A DNA stretch of 64,000 nucleotides from Saccharospirillum sp040881935 (GTDB lineage Bacteria; Pseudomonadota; Gammaproteobacteria; Pseudomonadales; Natronospirillaceae): assembly GCF_040881935.1 (NCBI RefSeq), contig NZ_JBBECH010000054.1:31207-95206 (forward strand). Reading direction: 5' to 3'. A model generated the notes under the pieces. The model did no database searches, was not told the origin of the DNA, and saw only the letters and a program-made list of their open reading frames with translations. The translations under genes were made by a program, and so were the position numbers. Below are positions 24,600 to 34,453 of the stretch, piece after piece. The first letter of the stretch is position 1. Each line of letters begins with the position of its first letter.

Positions 24600-26203
24600 G
24601 CCGAATTCAATCGCGCATCGACGTGCGCGGAGAGCAGTTTCAGCGACAGGAAAAAGCAAATCGAGACCTGCGCGACCAACTGCAACAGCGTCTGCACCAG
24701 GTCGAGCTGGGCGGTGGCGAAGGCCCGCGCGCCAAGCACCTCGCCCGGGGCAAACGCCTGCCGCGTGAACGTATTGAACGCCTGCTGGATGTCGGTTCCC
24801 CCTTTCTGGAAATTGCGCCGTTGGCGGCCTGGGGTCTGTATGAAAACGCCGTGCCCAGCGCCGGTGTGATCGCCGGAATTGGCCGGGTCGAAGGCATCGA
24901 TTGTTTGATCGTCGCCAACGACGCCACTGTTAAAGGCGGTACTTATTACCCGATGACGGTAAAGAAACATTTGCGCGCCCAGGCCATCGCAGCGGAAAAC
25001 CGTTTGCCCTGTATTTACCTCGTCGACAGCGGCGGCGCGTATTTACCGCTGCAGGATGAAGTCTTCCCCGATCGCGAACATTTTGGCCGCATCTTTTTTA
25101 ATCAGGCCAACCTGTCGGCCCAGGGGATTCCACAACTGGCGGTGGTAATGGGCTCCTGCACAGCGGGCGGTGCCTATGTACCGGCGATGTGTGACCAAAG
25201 TATCATCGTGCGCAATCAGGGCACGATCTTTCTCGGCGGTCCACCACTGGTAAAAGCCGCCACCGGCGAAGAAGTCTCGGCCGAAGACCTGGGCGGCGGT
25301 GATGTACATGCGCGCACCAGTGGCGTAGCTGACTATCTGGCCGACAACGACGATCACGCACTGGTGCAGGCGCGTCAGGCCGTTCGCCACTTTAACTGGC
25401 CCGCAAAACCCGAACGTGGTTTACAACCAGCCGAGCCACCGGCCTACTCGGCGGAAGAAATTTACGGCCTGATTCCAGACGATACCCGCACCCCAATCGA
25501 TGCCCGTGAACTGATCGCGCGTATTGTCGATGGCTCGAAGCTGGATGAATTCAAAGCCCTCTACGGCACCACCCTGATCTGCGGCTTCGCCCATATTGAA
25601 GGCCAACCGGTCGGCATTCTCGCCAACAACGGTATTCTGTTTTCGGAATCTGCTTTAAAAGGCGCGCACTTTATTGAATTGTGTAATCAGCGCGATATTC
25701 CGCTGGTCTTCCTGCAAAACATCAGCGGCTTTATGGTCGGCAAAAAATATGAAAACGGCGGCATCGCCAAAGACGGTGCCAAGCTGGTCACCGCCGTAGC
25801 TTGTGCCAAGGTCCCAAAATACACCGTCATTACTGGCGGCAGTTTCGGCGCTGGCAACTACGGCATGTGTGGCCGCGCCTACGACCCGAGGTTCCTATGG
25901 ACCTGGCCCAATGCGCGCATTTCCGTTATGGGTGGAGAACAGGCGGCGAACGTTTTGGCCACGGTTAAAGCCGATCAGAAAGCGGCGGCAGGTGAACCGA
26001 TGAGCGAAATAGAACTGGCTGATTTCAAAGCACCCATTCAGGCGCAATACGAAACTCAGGGCGACCCTTACTACGCCACCGGTCGATTATGGGACGACGG
26101 CATTATCGACCCGGCCGACACCCGGGTCGTGCTTGCGCTGGCGCTTTCAGCGAGTCGCAACGCACCGACAGAACCGACACGCTATGGCGTGTTTCGGATG
26201 TAA
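24596..26203 (+). CDS. liuB: 3-methylcrotonyl-CoA carboxylase, carboxyltransferase subunit
   Basis: The 535-residue product has the two-lobed acetyl-CoA carboxyltransferase fold. Recognisable parts are YLVDSGGAYLPLQDEVFPD, MGSCTAGGAYVPAMCD, and in the second half FLQNISGFMVGKKYENGGIA and GGSFGAGNYGMCGRAYDP. It transfers CO2 from biotin on LiuD to 3-methylcrotonyl-CoA, giving 3-methylglutaconyl-CoA. The start overlaps the upstream acyl-CoA dehydrogenase by 4 bp. A repeat separates it from liuC. Confidence 0.96.
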   Translation: MSRIQSRIDVRGEQFQRQEKANRDLRDQLQQRLHQVELGGGEGPRAKHLARGKRLPRERIERLLDVGSPFLEIAPLAAWGLYENAVPSAGVIAGIGRVEGIDCLIVANDATVKGGTYYPMTVKKHLRAQAIAAENRLPCIYLVDSGGAYLPLQDEVFPDREHFGRIFFNQANLSAQGIPQLAVVMGSCTAGGAYVPAMCDQSIIVRNQGTIFLGGPPLVKAATGEEVSAEDLGGGDVHARTSGVADYLADNDDHALVQARQAVRHFNWPAKPERGLQPAEPPAYSAEEIYGLIPDDTRTPIDARELIARIVDGSKLDEFKALYGTTLICGFAHIEGQPVGILANNGILFSESALKGAHFIELCNQRDIPLVFLQNISGFMVGKKYENGGIAKDGAKLVTAVACAKVPKYTVITGGSFGAGNYGMCGRAYDPRFLWTWPNARISVMGGEQAANVLATVKADQKAAAGEPMSEIELADFKAPIQAQYETQGDPYYATGRLWDDGIIDPADTRVVLALALSASRNAPTEPTRYGVFRM

Positions 26204-26241
26204 TTATACAAGTTAGGAGTTGGCTGCTATCAGAGTGACTG

Positions 26242-26346
26242 TTGCCGGGTGTGTCTATCCGGGGAAGTCCGCAGCATGGATGCTGCGGTCTAGGCCCCAT
26301 GGATGGGTTCACGCCGACCCCGGTTAGACACACCCGGTGACTGGCA
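26242..26346 (+). repeat. Twin-hairpin palindromic repeat R5 (subfamily I)
   Basis: Arms GGGTGTGTCTATCCGGGG and a partner with one mismatch enclose the core. Both tips are CATGGATG. It sits between liuB and liuC, sense with them. Its right arm resembles the sequence that follows the assembly gap. Confidence 0.9.
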
Positions 26347-26408
26347 CGGACGATTGGCAAAAAGGTCAAGTTAAACTCCGAATGTGGATGAGTGAGGCGG
26401 GAGTTGTT

Positions 26409-27194
26409 ATGCAGGCACTAACGGTTAGACAAGAAGGCGTAGTTGCCTATCTGACATTGAACCGGCCCGAAGTACGCAATGCCTTCGGTGCGGAACTGAT
26501 TGCGGAATTAACGCATCAAATTGACGCGCTTGATGCTAATCCGGGCATTAGAGTTCTGGTGTTGCAAGCCGAAGGCAAACATTTCAGCGCCGGTGCCGAT
26601 TTGAACTGGATGCGGGCGATGAAAGACCGCACCGAAACCGAAAACCGGGACGACGCGCGCAAGCTGGCGACTTTGATGCAGAAACTCGATACCTGTCGCA
26701 AACCGCTAGTGGGCGTTACCCAGGGTGCGGCCATGGGGGGCGGTGTCGGTTTGCTCGCCTGTTGTGACATCGTGCTGGCCACCAAGAACGCTTTTTTTGC
26801 GCTGAGTGAAGTACGGCTGGGTTTGACCCCGGCAACTATTTCTCCCTTTGTGGTGCGCGCCATGGGTGCCCGTCAGGCGCGGCGTTATTTTCAAACTGGT
26901 GAACGTTTCACTGCCCAGCAGGCCTGCGCCATGGGTCTGGTGCACGAAGTGGTCGATGAAGAAGACCTGGCGGCCGAACTGTCGCGACTGCTCAGTGACC
27001 TGACCGCCGGTGGCCCTGAGGCCCAGGCCATGGCCAAAGCCCTGGTCAAAGACGTTGCTCAACGGCCTGTAGATGATGCACTAATGGACGAACTGGCTGG
27101 CCGCATCGGCCGCCAGCGTGTCGGCGCCGAAGGCCAGGAAGGGCTGACCGCCTTTCTCGACAAGCGCAACCCGAACTGGATTGAACCCTCATGA
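26409..27194 (+). CDS. liuC: Methylglutaconyl-CoA hydratase
   Basis: The 261-residue crotonase-fold enzyme starts at the ATG at 26409 (GGGAG five bases upstream). Oxyanion-hole segments are HFSAGADLNWMRAM and GAAMGGGVGLLACCD, followed by FALSEVRLGLTPATISPFV. The sequence type (ADLNWM) fits the liu/MCC-associated methylglutaconyl-CoA hydratases, which form HMG-CoA. It overlaps liuD by 4 bp. An upstream in-frame extension would run through repeat R5 and is rejected. Confidence 0.93.
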   Translation: MQALTVRQEGVVAYLTLNRPEVRNAFGAELIAELTHQIDALDANPGIRVLVLQAEGKHFSAGADLNWMRAMKDRTETENRDDARKLATLMQKLDTCRKPLVGVTQGAAMGGGVGLLACCDIVLATKNAFFALSEVRLGLTPATISPFVVRAMGARQARRYFQTGERFTAQQACAMGLVHEVVDEEDLAAELSRLLSDLTAGGPEAQAMAKALVKDVAQRPVDDALMDELAGRIGRQRVGAEGQEGLTAFLDKRNPNWIEPS

Positions 27195-29176
27195 AACGCA
27201 TACACCGTTTACTCATCGCCAACCGCGGCGAAATTGCCCGGCGCATTCAGCGCAGCGCCCGCGCGCTCGGCATTGAAACCGTCGCGGTTTATTCTGATGC
27301 CGACCGCAACGCCCTGCACGTGCGCGAAGCCGATCAGGCCATTTGCCTGGGCGGCGCGACGGCTAGCCAGAGTTATTTGAATCGCGATGCTTTGCTGGCG
27401 GCGGTGCGCGACACCGGTGCTGATGCGGTACATCCGGGCTATGGCTTTTTATCGGAAGACGCCGACTTCGCCGAAGCTGTGACCGAAGCCGGCATTGCGT
27501 GGGTCGGGCCACCCCCGGCTGCCATGCGTGCCATGGCCTCGAAAGCCGCTGCCAAACAAACGCTGGAACCGCGCGGGGTGCCGATGATTCCCGGCTACCA
27601 TGGCGACGATCAGAGTGATACCCGCCTGCTTGAAGAAGCAGAACGCATTGGCTTCCCGTTGCTGGTAAAAGCCTCGGCCGGGGGCGGTGGTAAAGGCATG
27701 CGTGTGGTCGAGAAACTCGATCAGGTTGCCGATGCGCTGGAAAGCGCCCGCCGCGAAGCCCGTAACGCCTTTGGCGACGACCGGCTGCTGCTGGAGCGCT
27801 ATCTGGTTAATCCGCGCCACGTTGAAGTGCAGATTATGGCCGATACGCAGGGTACTGTCTGGTCGCTGTTTGAACGCGATTGCTCGTTGCAGCGGCGTCA
27901 CCAGAAAGTGGTCGAAGAAGCCCCAGCCCCGAAACTTAATGACGAGACCCGTCAGGCGATGTGGCAGGCCGCTGAAGTCGCGGCATCGAGCATTGGCTAT
28001 GTCGGCGCGGGCACGGTCGAATACATCGTCGATGCCAGTGGCGACTTTTTCTTTCTGGAAATGAACACCCGCCTGCAAGTCGAGCACCCGGTTACCGAAT
28101 GCATCACCGGGCTCGACCTGGTCGCGCTGCAGCTGCGTATCGCCGAAGGCGAGCCACTGCCCAGCGGGCGCCCGGCGCGCCCGGAAGGCCACGCCTTTGA
28201 AGTGCGCCTGTACGCCGAAGATCCGGATCAGGATTTTCGCCCCACCACCGGCAGGTTGAGTCATGTCGTCTGGCCCCAAGGCCCGGGCGTACGCATCGAC
28301 ACCGGCATCGAAAGCGGCAGTGAGGTCTCACCATTCTACGATCCCATGCTGGCCAAGCTGATTGTGCACGGCGCGAACCGGGGTGAAGCCCTGGCCCGCC
28401 TGAATCGCGCGCTGTTTGAGACCCGCCTGATCGGCCTCACCACCAACCTGAATTTCCTGCGCCGCCTCTGCGCTGCAACTGACGTAGCCGATTTCAACAT
28501 CCACACCCACTGGATTGAGGCCCACCGCGACCTCTGGCAACACCAGCCAGACCAACCGGCTTGCTGGTCGGCGCTGGCCGCCAGCGTGGTGCAGAATCAC
28601 CGCGATGCCGATCACACCGACCCCTGGCAGCGGCTTTCCGGCTGGCGGCGGTTTCAGCAACGTCGCTGGCTGTATAACCAAAGTGAAACCGAGCAATGTG
28701 TGGTGACGGTACATCAGGGCGTCTGGCAGGCACATTGCGCTACTGAAACGCTGACACTGAGCGACGTCACAGTCGAGCACTTGGGTGACGAGCGTTACCG
28801 CCTGCAAAGCCGCGCGGGTCAGCACCGTTGTCAGCTGGATGCCTGGCCGGATGCTACCGGCATCGAGGTAGACGATGGTCACAGCCGTTGGCACCAGGTC
28901 TGGTGGCAGGCCGAAGCTGCCCATGAAGATGGACAGGGTGGTGATGGCCAGGTGAAAGCGCTGATGCCCGGCACGGTAACTGCGGTGCATCAGGAGGCGG
29001 GTGCCCGGGTTAAACGCGGCGACAAGATCCTGTCGATGGAAGCCATGAAAATGGAAACCACTTTGACAGCTCCAGTTGACGGCACCCTGGTGCAGTGCTC
29101 ACTGGCGGTCGGCGACCGGGTCGAAGATGGCCAGGTGCTGTTTGTGGTAGAACCCGATGAGGAGGCCGCCGCATGA
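27191..29176 (+). CDS. liuD: 3-methylcrotonyl-CoA carboxylase, biotin-containing subunit
   Basis: The 661-residue protein has the biotin carboxylase domain order: LLIANRGEIARRIQRSARAL, ATP-grasp loop KASAGGGGKGMRVV, FFLEMNTRLQVEHPVTE. A linker (about 450-580) leads to a C-terminal biotinyl domain with SMEAMKMETTLTAP, whose lysine is biotinylated. It charges biotin with bicarbonate and ATP and works with LiuB. Overlaps of 4 bp with liuC and liuE show translational coupling. Confidence 0.96.
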   Translation: MKRIHRLLIANRGEIARRIQRSARALGIETVAVYSDADRNALHVREADQAICLGGATASQSYLNRDALLAAVRDTGADAVHPGYGFLSEDADFAEAVTEAGIAWVGPPPAAMRAMASKAAAKQTLEPRGVPMIPGYHGDDQSDTRLLEEAERIGFPLLVKASAGGGGKGMRVVEKLDQVADALESARREARNAFGDDRLLLERYLVNPRHVEVQIMADTQGTVWSLFERDCSLQRRHQKVVEEAPAPKLNDETRQAMWQAAEVAASSIGYVGAGTVEYIVDASGDFFFLEMNTRLQVEHPVTECITGLDLVALQLRIAEGEPLPSGRPARPEGHAFEVRLYAEDPDQDFRPTTGRLSHVVWPQGPGVRIDTGIESGSEVSPFYDPMLAKLIVHGANRGEALARLNRALFETRLIGLTTNLNFLRRLCAATDVADFNIHTHWIEAHRDLWQHQPDQPACWSALAASVVQNHRDADHTDPWQRLSGWRRFQQRRWLYNQSETEQCVVTVHQGVWQAHCATETLTLSDVTVEHLGDERYRLQSRAGQHRCQLDAWPDATGIEVDDGHSRWHQVWWQAEAAHEDGQGGDGQVKALMPGTVTAVHQEAGARVKRGDKILSMEAMKMETTLTAPVDGTLVQCSLAVGDRVEDGQVLFVVEPDEEAAA

Positions 29177-30063
29177 GCAGGCCAGCAGTCAATCTGGTGG
29201 AAGTCGGGCCGCGCGATGGCCTGCAAAACGAATCTACCCCGCTCTCGGTAACTGACCGGCTGGAGCTGATCCGGCGTCTGGTAGAGGCGGGCCTGTCCAC
29301 GGTAGAGGCGGGCAGTTTCGTCTCACCGAAATGGGTCCCGCAAATGACCGGGACTGATCAGGTGCTGGCCGGGCTGAATCTCACCAGCTACGAGAGATAC
29401 CCTGTGCTGGTTCCGAATCTGCAGGGCTGGGAGGCGGCACAGGCCTCGGGCGCAAGAGACATCGCCATTTTTGGCGCCGCCAGCGAAACGTTCAGCCAAA
29501 AGAACATCAACTGCTCAATCAAAGAGAGCCTGGCCCGATTCAAACCAGTGGCAGAGCAGGCCCTGGCCGCCGACGTACGCGTACGCGGTTACGTCAGCTG
29601 CCTGGTAGCCTGCCCCTACGAAGGCGAAATTACCCCGGCGCAGGTGCTACCGGTCGTCCGGGCCCTGTTCGAAATGGGCTGCTACGAAGTCAGCCTGGGC
29701 GACACTATCGGTCGCGGCACGCCACGTCAGATCAAGGCCGTACTGACCGCCCTGCTCGCCGAACACGATGCCGACCAGTTGGGACTCCACTGCCACGATA
29801 CCTACGGCATGGCCGCTGCCAACATCATGACAGGCCTCGACCTTGGCATCCGCACCTTCGACAGCAGCGTCGGCGGTGCCGGCGGCTGCCCTTATGCCCC
29901 CGGAGCCAGCGGCAATGTCGCCACCGAAGAGGTGGTCTACCTTCTCGAAAACGAGGGCTTCGACACGGGCGTCGACCTTGAAGCGCTGGCGGCGACGGGC
30001 CGGTGGTTATTCGAAAAACTGGGCAAGCCTGTGCCTTCCAAGGTTAACCAGGCTTTGGGGTGA
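29173..30063 (+). CDS. liuE: Hydroxymethylglutaryl-CoA lyase
   Basis: The 296-residue TIM-barrel enzyme starts VNLVEVGPRDGLQNES and contains GLHCHDTYGMAAANIMTGL and SSVGGAGGCPYAPGASGNVA. The cysteine in GGCPYAPGASGN is the catalytic loop cysteine of HMG-CoA lyases. It splits HMG-CoA into acetoacetate and acetyl-CoA, the last step of the leucine pathway. It overlaps liuD by 4 bp. Two repeats follow before the bkd genes. Confidence 0.96.
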   Translation: MSRPAVNLVEVGPRDGLQNESTPLSVTDRLELIRRLVEAGLSTVEAGSFVSPKWVPQMTGTDQVLAGLNLTSYERYPVLVPNLQGWEAAQASGARDIAIFGAASETFSQKNINCSIKESLARFKPVAEQALAADVRVRGYVSCLVACPYEGEITPAQVLPVVRALFEMGCYEVSLGDTIGRGTPRQIKAVLTALLAEHDADQLGLHCHDTYGMAAANIMTGLDLGIRTFDSSVGGAGGCPYAPGASGNVATEEVVYLLENEGFDTGVDLEALAATGRWLFEKLGKPVPSKVNQALG

Positions 30064-30103
30064 TTACTGTGGCAAGTTGTGTAGCCGCCCGGGAGGTTTT
30101 GTC

Positions 30104-30210
30104 GGGACACCGGGTACACCTTTTGCGGACACGCCGTAAACCCGTCCATGGGGGCTCGAAGATCACATCCATGTGATCTAACGGTCCGCAAAAGGTGCAC
30201 CCGGTATCCC
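30104..30210 (-). repeat. Twin-hairpin palindromic repeat R6a (subfamily III)
   Basis: Arms ACCGGGTACACCTTTTGCGG and a near-perfect complement enclose the subfamily III core. On the minus strand the tips are CATGGATG (in CACATGGATGTG) and CATGGACG. It is antisense to the liu/bkd genes and inverted relative to R6b. Confidence 0.85.
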
Positions 30211-30326
30211 TTAAGCTGCAGCGGTGGTTTCAAATTGACCAAAAAATACAGAGGTAAAAGTCCAGTTCCGCATACACCTTAAATATGAATTTTAGTTTTG
30301 AAGGCAACCACTGAAGACCAGCGATT

Positions 30327-30429
30327 GGCGTTGGGTAGGGGTCTGGCGGGGCGTCGGTCACCATGGATGGTGACCGCCGAGCTTACATGGATGTACTTGC
30401 AGCGACCCGCCAGACCCCTACCCGGCGCC
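30327..30429 (+). repeat. Twin-hairpin palindromic repeat R6b (subfamily II)
   Basis: Arms GGGTAGGGGTCTGGCGGG and complement enclose the subfamily II core on the plus strand. The tips are CATGGATG twice, 21 nt between the GGAs. It is sense with bkdA1, about 200 bp upstream of its start. Confidence 0.9.
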
Positions 30430-30623
30430 ATTCGCGGCCCCGAGCCACAAACGTAAACCCAGCCCAACAGGGTAACTCGTGGCTTCAATGCAGAAGTGGC
30501 TGCCAGGCAACCCATTTGCCCCTAAGCTAGGCTCAACTGAGGTGATCCCTCAGCAATGAATAATGTGAACCGGGGTCGCTCAAAAGGCGGTCTGAATTGT
30601 TAACAAGAACAGGAACGGGTCCT

Positions 30624-31790
30624 ATGAGTAAAAGCATCCACAAGCCGGGCTTTGTGCTGGGCGATGCCCTCGATATTCCCACCTTTAAGGTATTGAAGCA
30701 GGACGGCACGCTGTACAAAGGCGCGCAGGAGCCTGAGTTTGATAAAGAGATGGCGTTGAAACTGTATGACGACCTGGTGTTTATCCGCGTGTTGGATGAA
30801 CGCATGGTTGGGGCGCAGCGCCAGGGTCGAATTCCGTTCTATCTGGCCTCGCTTGGCGAGGAAGCGGCGAGTGTCGGCAGTGCGGGTGCGTTGAAGCCTC
30901 AGGATATGATCTTTGCTCAATACCGGGAGCAGGGTGCCTTGCGCCACCGGGGTTTCACCGTGGACCAGTTTATGGATCAGTGCTTTTCCAACGAGCGCGA
31001 CCTTGGCAAGGGCCGCCAGATGCCGATTCACTACGGCAGCAAAGCATTGAATTACAACACCATTTCCTCGCCCCTGGGCACCCAGATTCCGCAAGCGGCA
31101 GGCTATGCCTATGGCCAGAAACTGGATGGCCTTGATGCCTGCACCATTTGTTACTTTGGTGAGGGTGCCGCCAGTGAGGGTGACTTTCATGCCGGCCTGA
31201 ACATGGCGGCCGTGTTGAAATGCCCGACGATCTTTTTGTGTCGTAACAACGGTTATGCGATTTCCACGCCTTCGGCTGAGCAGTTCAGTGGTGACGGCGT
31301 TGCCTCGCGCGGTATTGGTTATGGCATTGCCACGATGCGGGTTGACGGTAACGATTTACTCGCTGTTTATGCGGCCACCGCTGCAGCGCGAGCCTATGCG
31401 CTGGAACACAATGCACCGGTGCTAATCGAGGCGATGTCGTATCGGCTCGGCGCGCATTCCACTTCCGATGACCCGACCGGCTATCGCTCCAAAGATGAAG
31501 AGGCCCAGTGGGCCAAGAAAGACCCGATCTTGCGCTACAAACACTGGCTGACTCATAAAGGTTGGTGGAGTGATGAGCAGGAGAAGACGCTCTATGCCGA
31601 ACACCGGGCTACCATTCTGGCGGCAATGAAAGCAGCCGAAAAACGGCCGGTGCCGATCATTGATCACCTGATTACCGATGTCTACGACGAACCAACACCG
31701 CATTTGCGTCAGCAATTGAAACAGCTGAAAGCGCACATGCGCAAATACCCGGATCAGTATCCGAAAACATCAGGGAGGTTGGACGCATGA
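30624..31790 (+). CDS. bkdA1: Branched-chain 2-oxoacid dehydrogenase E1 alpha subunit
   Basis: The 388-residue thiamine-diphosphate enzyme subunit starts at the ATG at 30624. The cofactor region reads YFGEGAASEGDFHAGLNMAA followed by CRNNGYAISTP (GDG-like/NN motif). YRLGAHSTSDDPTGYR is the phosphorylation-loop region of E1 alpha chains. With BkdA2 it decarboxylates the 2-oxo acids of leucine, valine and isoleucine. The end overlaps bkdA2 by 4 bp. The cluster directly follows the liu genes, feeding them isovaleryl-CoA. Confidence 0.95.
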   Translation: MSKSIHKPGFVLGDALDIPTFKVLKQDGTLYKGAQEPEFDKEMALKLYDDLVFIRVLDERMVGAQRQGRIPFYLASLGEEAASVGSAGALKPQDMIFAQYREQGALRHRGFTVDQFMDQCFSNERDLGKGRQMPIHYGSKALNYNTISSPLGTQIPQAAGYAYGQKLDGLDACTICYFGEGAASEGDFHAGLNMAAVLKCPTIFLCRNNGYAISTPSAEQFSGDGVASRGIGYGIATMRVDGNDLLAVYAATAAARAYALEHNAPVLIEAMSYRLGAHSTSDDPTGYRSKDEEAQWAKKDPILRYKHWLTHKGWWSDEQEKTLYAEHRATILAAMKAAEKRPVPIIDHLITDVYDEPTPHLRQQLKQLKAHMRKYPDQYPKTSGRLDA

Positions 31791-32764
31791 GTCAGATGAA
31801 TCTGTTACAGGCGATTAACAACGCCCTGATCACCGCCATGGAAAAAGACGATAAAGTCGTCTGTTTCGGCGAAGACGTTGGCCACTTCGGTGGTGTGTTC
31901 CGGGCGACCAGCCATTTGCAGGAGAAGTTCGGCCGGGCGCGCTGTTTTAATACGCCGTTGACCGAGCAGGGCATTATAGGCTTTGCCAATGGCCTGGCTT
32001 CGCAAGGGCATAAAGCCATCGCTGAAATCCAGTTTGGTGATTACATTTTTCCGGCGTTCGACCAAATTGTGAATGAGACCGCCAAGTTCCGTTATCGCAG
32101 CGGCAATGAATTCAACGTTGGCGGGCTGACCATTCGTACCCCTTACGGCGGTGGCATTCGCGGCGGGCATTATCACTCGCAAAGCCCCGAGGCGTATTTT
32201 GCGCACACCCCCGGCTTAAAAGTCGTCGTGCCCCGCAACCCGCATCAGGCCAAAGGGTTGTTGCTGGCCTCGATTCGCGATGACAATCCGGTGATTTTCT
32301 TTGAACCAAAGCGGTTATACCGCGCTGCCGTGGGCGACGTGCCCGAAGACGATTACGAACTGCCCATCGGCGTCGCCGAGATCGTGCGTGAAGGGCAGGA
32401 TTGCACCTTGCTCGCCTGGGGCGCCCAGATGGAGGTCGCCAGCAAGGCCGCCGAGCGGGCGGAAAAGGAAGGCATCGACTGCGAAGTCATCGACCTGCGC
32501 AGCATTCTGCCCTGGGATGTCGATACCCTGATTGCCTCGGTGAAGAAAACCGGTCGCCTGGTCGTCACCCACGAAGCCCCGCTGACCAATGGCTTCGGCG
32601 CCGAGATCGCCGCCACCGTTCAGGAGCAGGCGTTCCTGCACCTCGAAGCTCCGGTCAATCGCGTTTGCGGGCTTGATGTGCCGTATCCGTTATCGCACGA
32701 GGCCGAATACATGCCGGATGAGACCAAAGTCTTCGAAGCCATTCACGCCACGATGAATTATTAA
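31787..32764 (+). CDS. bkdA2: Branched-chain 2-oxoacid dehydrogenase E1 beta subunit
   Basis: The 325-residue transketolase-like subunit carries CFGEDVGHFGGVFRAT near the N-terminus and RTPYGGGIRGGHYHSQSPEA. The C-terminal transketolase domain contains VIDLRSILPWDVDTL and VTHEAPLTNGFGAEIAA. It completes the E1 heterotetramer with BkdA1. An overlap of 4 bp with bkdA1 and a short gap to bkdB (GGAG before its ATG) mark one operon. Confidence 0.95.
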   Translation: MSQMNLLQAINNALITAMEKDDKVVCFGEDVGHFGGVFRATSHLQEKFGRARCFNTPLTEQGIIGFANGLASQGHKAIAEIQFGDYIFPAFDQIVNETAKFRYRSGNEFNVGGLTIRTPYGGGIRGGHYHSQSPEAYFAHTPGLKVVVPRNPHQAKGLLLASIRDDNPVIFFEPKRLYRAAVGDVPEDDYELPIGVAEIVREGQDCTLLAWGAQMEVASKAAERAEKEGIDCEVIDLRSILPWDVDTLIASVKKTGRLVVTHEAPLTNGFGAEIAATVQEQAFLHLEAPVNRVCGLDVPYPLSHEAEYMPDETKVFEAIHATMNY

Positions 32765-32775
32765 GGAGCAGGACC

Positions 32776-34356
32776 ATGAAAGAAGATTTTATCCTGCCGG
32801 ACATCGGCGAAGGCATTGTTGAGTGTGAACTGGTGGAATGGTTGGTTGAAGAAGGCGACATCGTCGTCGAAGACCAGCCGGTGGCCGATGTGCAAACCGA
32901 TAAAGCCCTGGTGCAAATTCCCGCCAAGCACGCAGGACGGGTGTTAAAACGTTACGTTGAGCAGGGCGACATCGCCAAAGTACATGCACCTCTGTTTGCA
33001 CTGGAAATTGAAGACGAATCTACACCCAGTCAGCCAGAGAAAAAAACAGAACCCAAACCTGAAAACCAGGGTGCTTCGCCAGCGACGGCTAGCGCCAAGG
33101 CGGGTTACGAAGAAGATTTCATCCTGCCGGACATCGGCGAAGGTATTGTTGAATGCGAACTGGTCGAATGGCTGGTCGAAGAAGGCGATACCGTCACCGA
33201 AGACCAACCGGTAGCCGATGTGCAAACCGACAAAGCCCTGGTGCAAATTCCCGCCAAACACGCAGGCCGGGTGGTAAAGCGCTATGTCGAGCAGGGCGAG
33301 ATCGCCAGGGTGCACTCGCCCCTGTTCCGACTTGCCCTGAGCGACTACGAAGACCACACGCCCACTGCCCCGGCCGTCGCCCAACCCAAGGCACCGGAAG
33401 CGGTTACGCAGACGCGCCAGAGTATCAGCAGCACCGATGAAAACCGGCGCAAGGTACTGGCGACTCCCGCGGTGCGACGCATAGCGCGTGAACATGAAAT
33501 TGAATTGGGTAAAGTGCCAGCCTCCGGCAAGAATGGCCGGGTACTGAAAGAAGACATGCTGCGTTTTATGGGTGAACTGGAAGACGAGCCTGGATCCAAG
33601 CGCAAGCCAACGGAAACCGCCAAACCCAAAGCAGCCACGGCCCACAAAGGCGACGTCGACATCATTCCGGTCAAAGGCATGCGCGCGGCCATGGCCCGGC
33701 AGATGACGCATTCGGCCCAAACCATTCCGCATTTTACCTATTCCGAAGAAATCGACGTCACCGAACTGACCCGGCTGCGCCGTTCGCTGAACCAGCGACT
33801 GGAAAGCCAGGGCGTTAAACTGACCGTGATGAGTCTGTTCATCAAGAGCCTCTCAGTTGCCCTGAAACGTCACCCCATTGTGAACAGCCACATGAGCGAC
33901 GCAGGCGATGAAATCCACCAGTTCGCCGATCACAACATAGGCATGGCGGTGGATTCACCAATGGGCCTGCTGGTGCCGAACATTAAAGGCGTGCAAAACC
34001 TTAGCCTGCTGGAATTGGCCGAAGAGATAAAACGCTTAACAGAATCCGGAAGGTCGGGACGTCTGAGTCCGGATGATCTGAAAGGCGGCACGATTACCGT
34101 CTCCAACATCGGCTCCATTGGCGGCACGGTCACCACACCCATCGTCAATGCACCGGAGGTGGCTATTGTCGGAATTGGTCGTTTACAGCGCCTGCCAAGA
34201 CCCAACAAAAAGGATGAACTCGAAATTCGAGACATCATTCAGGTCAGCTGGTCTGGAGATCACAGGGTGTTGGACGGAGGCACCATTGCTCGCTTCTGCA
34301 ATGACTGGAAAGCCTTGCTGGAGCAACCAAACGACATGGTGTTGTGGATGGTTTAG
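32776..34356 (+). CDS. bkdB: Branched-chain 2-oxoacid dehydrogenase E2 with two lipoyl domains
   Basis: The 526-residue acyltransferase has lipoyl domains at about 1-80 and 111-190, with lipoyl lysines K43 and K153 in QTDKALVQIPA. They are nearly identical and exactly 110 residues apart. A peripheral-subunit-binding domain (TPAVRRIAREHEIELGKVPA) and the catalytic domain with WSGDHRVLDGGTIARF (His and Asp of the HxxxDG motif) follow. BCKDH E2 proteins usually have one lipoyl domain, so the duplication is unusual. It transfers branched acyl groups to CoA. No E3 gene is present nearby. Confidence 0.95.
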   Translation: MKEDFILPDIGEGIVECELVEWLVEEGDIVVEDQPVADVQTDKALVQIPAKHAGRVLKRYVEQGDIAKVHAPLFALEIEDESTPSQPEKKTEPKPENQGASPATASAKAGYEEDFILPDIGEGIVECELVEWLVEEGDTVTEDQPVADVQTDKALVQIPAKHAGRVVKRYVEQGEIARVHSPLFRLALSDYEDHTPTAPAVAQPKAPEAVTQTRQSISSTDENRRKVLATPAVRRIAREHEIELGKVPASGKNGRVLKEDMLRFMGELEDEPGSKRKPTETAKPKAATAHKGDVDIIPVKGMRAAMARQMTHSAQTIPHFTYSEEIDVTELTRLRRSLNQRLESQGVKLTVMSLFIKSLSVALKRHPIVNSHMSDAGDEIHQFADHNIGMAVDSPMGLLVPNIKGVQNLSLLELAEEIKRLTESGRSGRLSPDDLKGGTITVSNIGSIGGTVTTPIVNAPEVAIVGIGRLQRLPRPNKKDELEIRDIIQVSWSGDHRVLDGGTIARFCNDWKALLEQPNDMVLWMV

Positions 34357-34453
34357 GCGGCTGAAGGTAAAGCAAGGGGGGGCCCTTTAGGCCGTCTTCG
34401 ACACGAACAAGACCAGTTACTTCTTAAAGTAGCGCAAGTAACCACGCTATGAG

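Noticed and set aside
30104..30429. The repeats as ordinary intrinsic terminators
   Set aside because: They lack T-runs, occur inside operon-like gene strings in both orientations, and are far larger than terminators.
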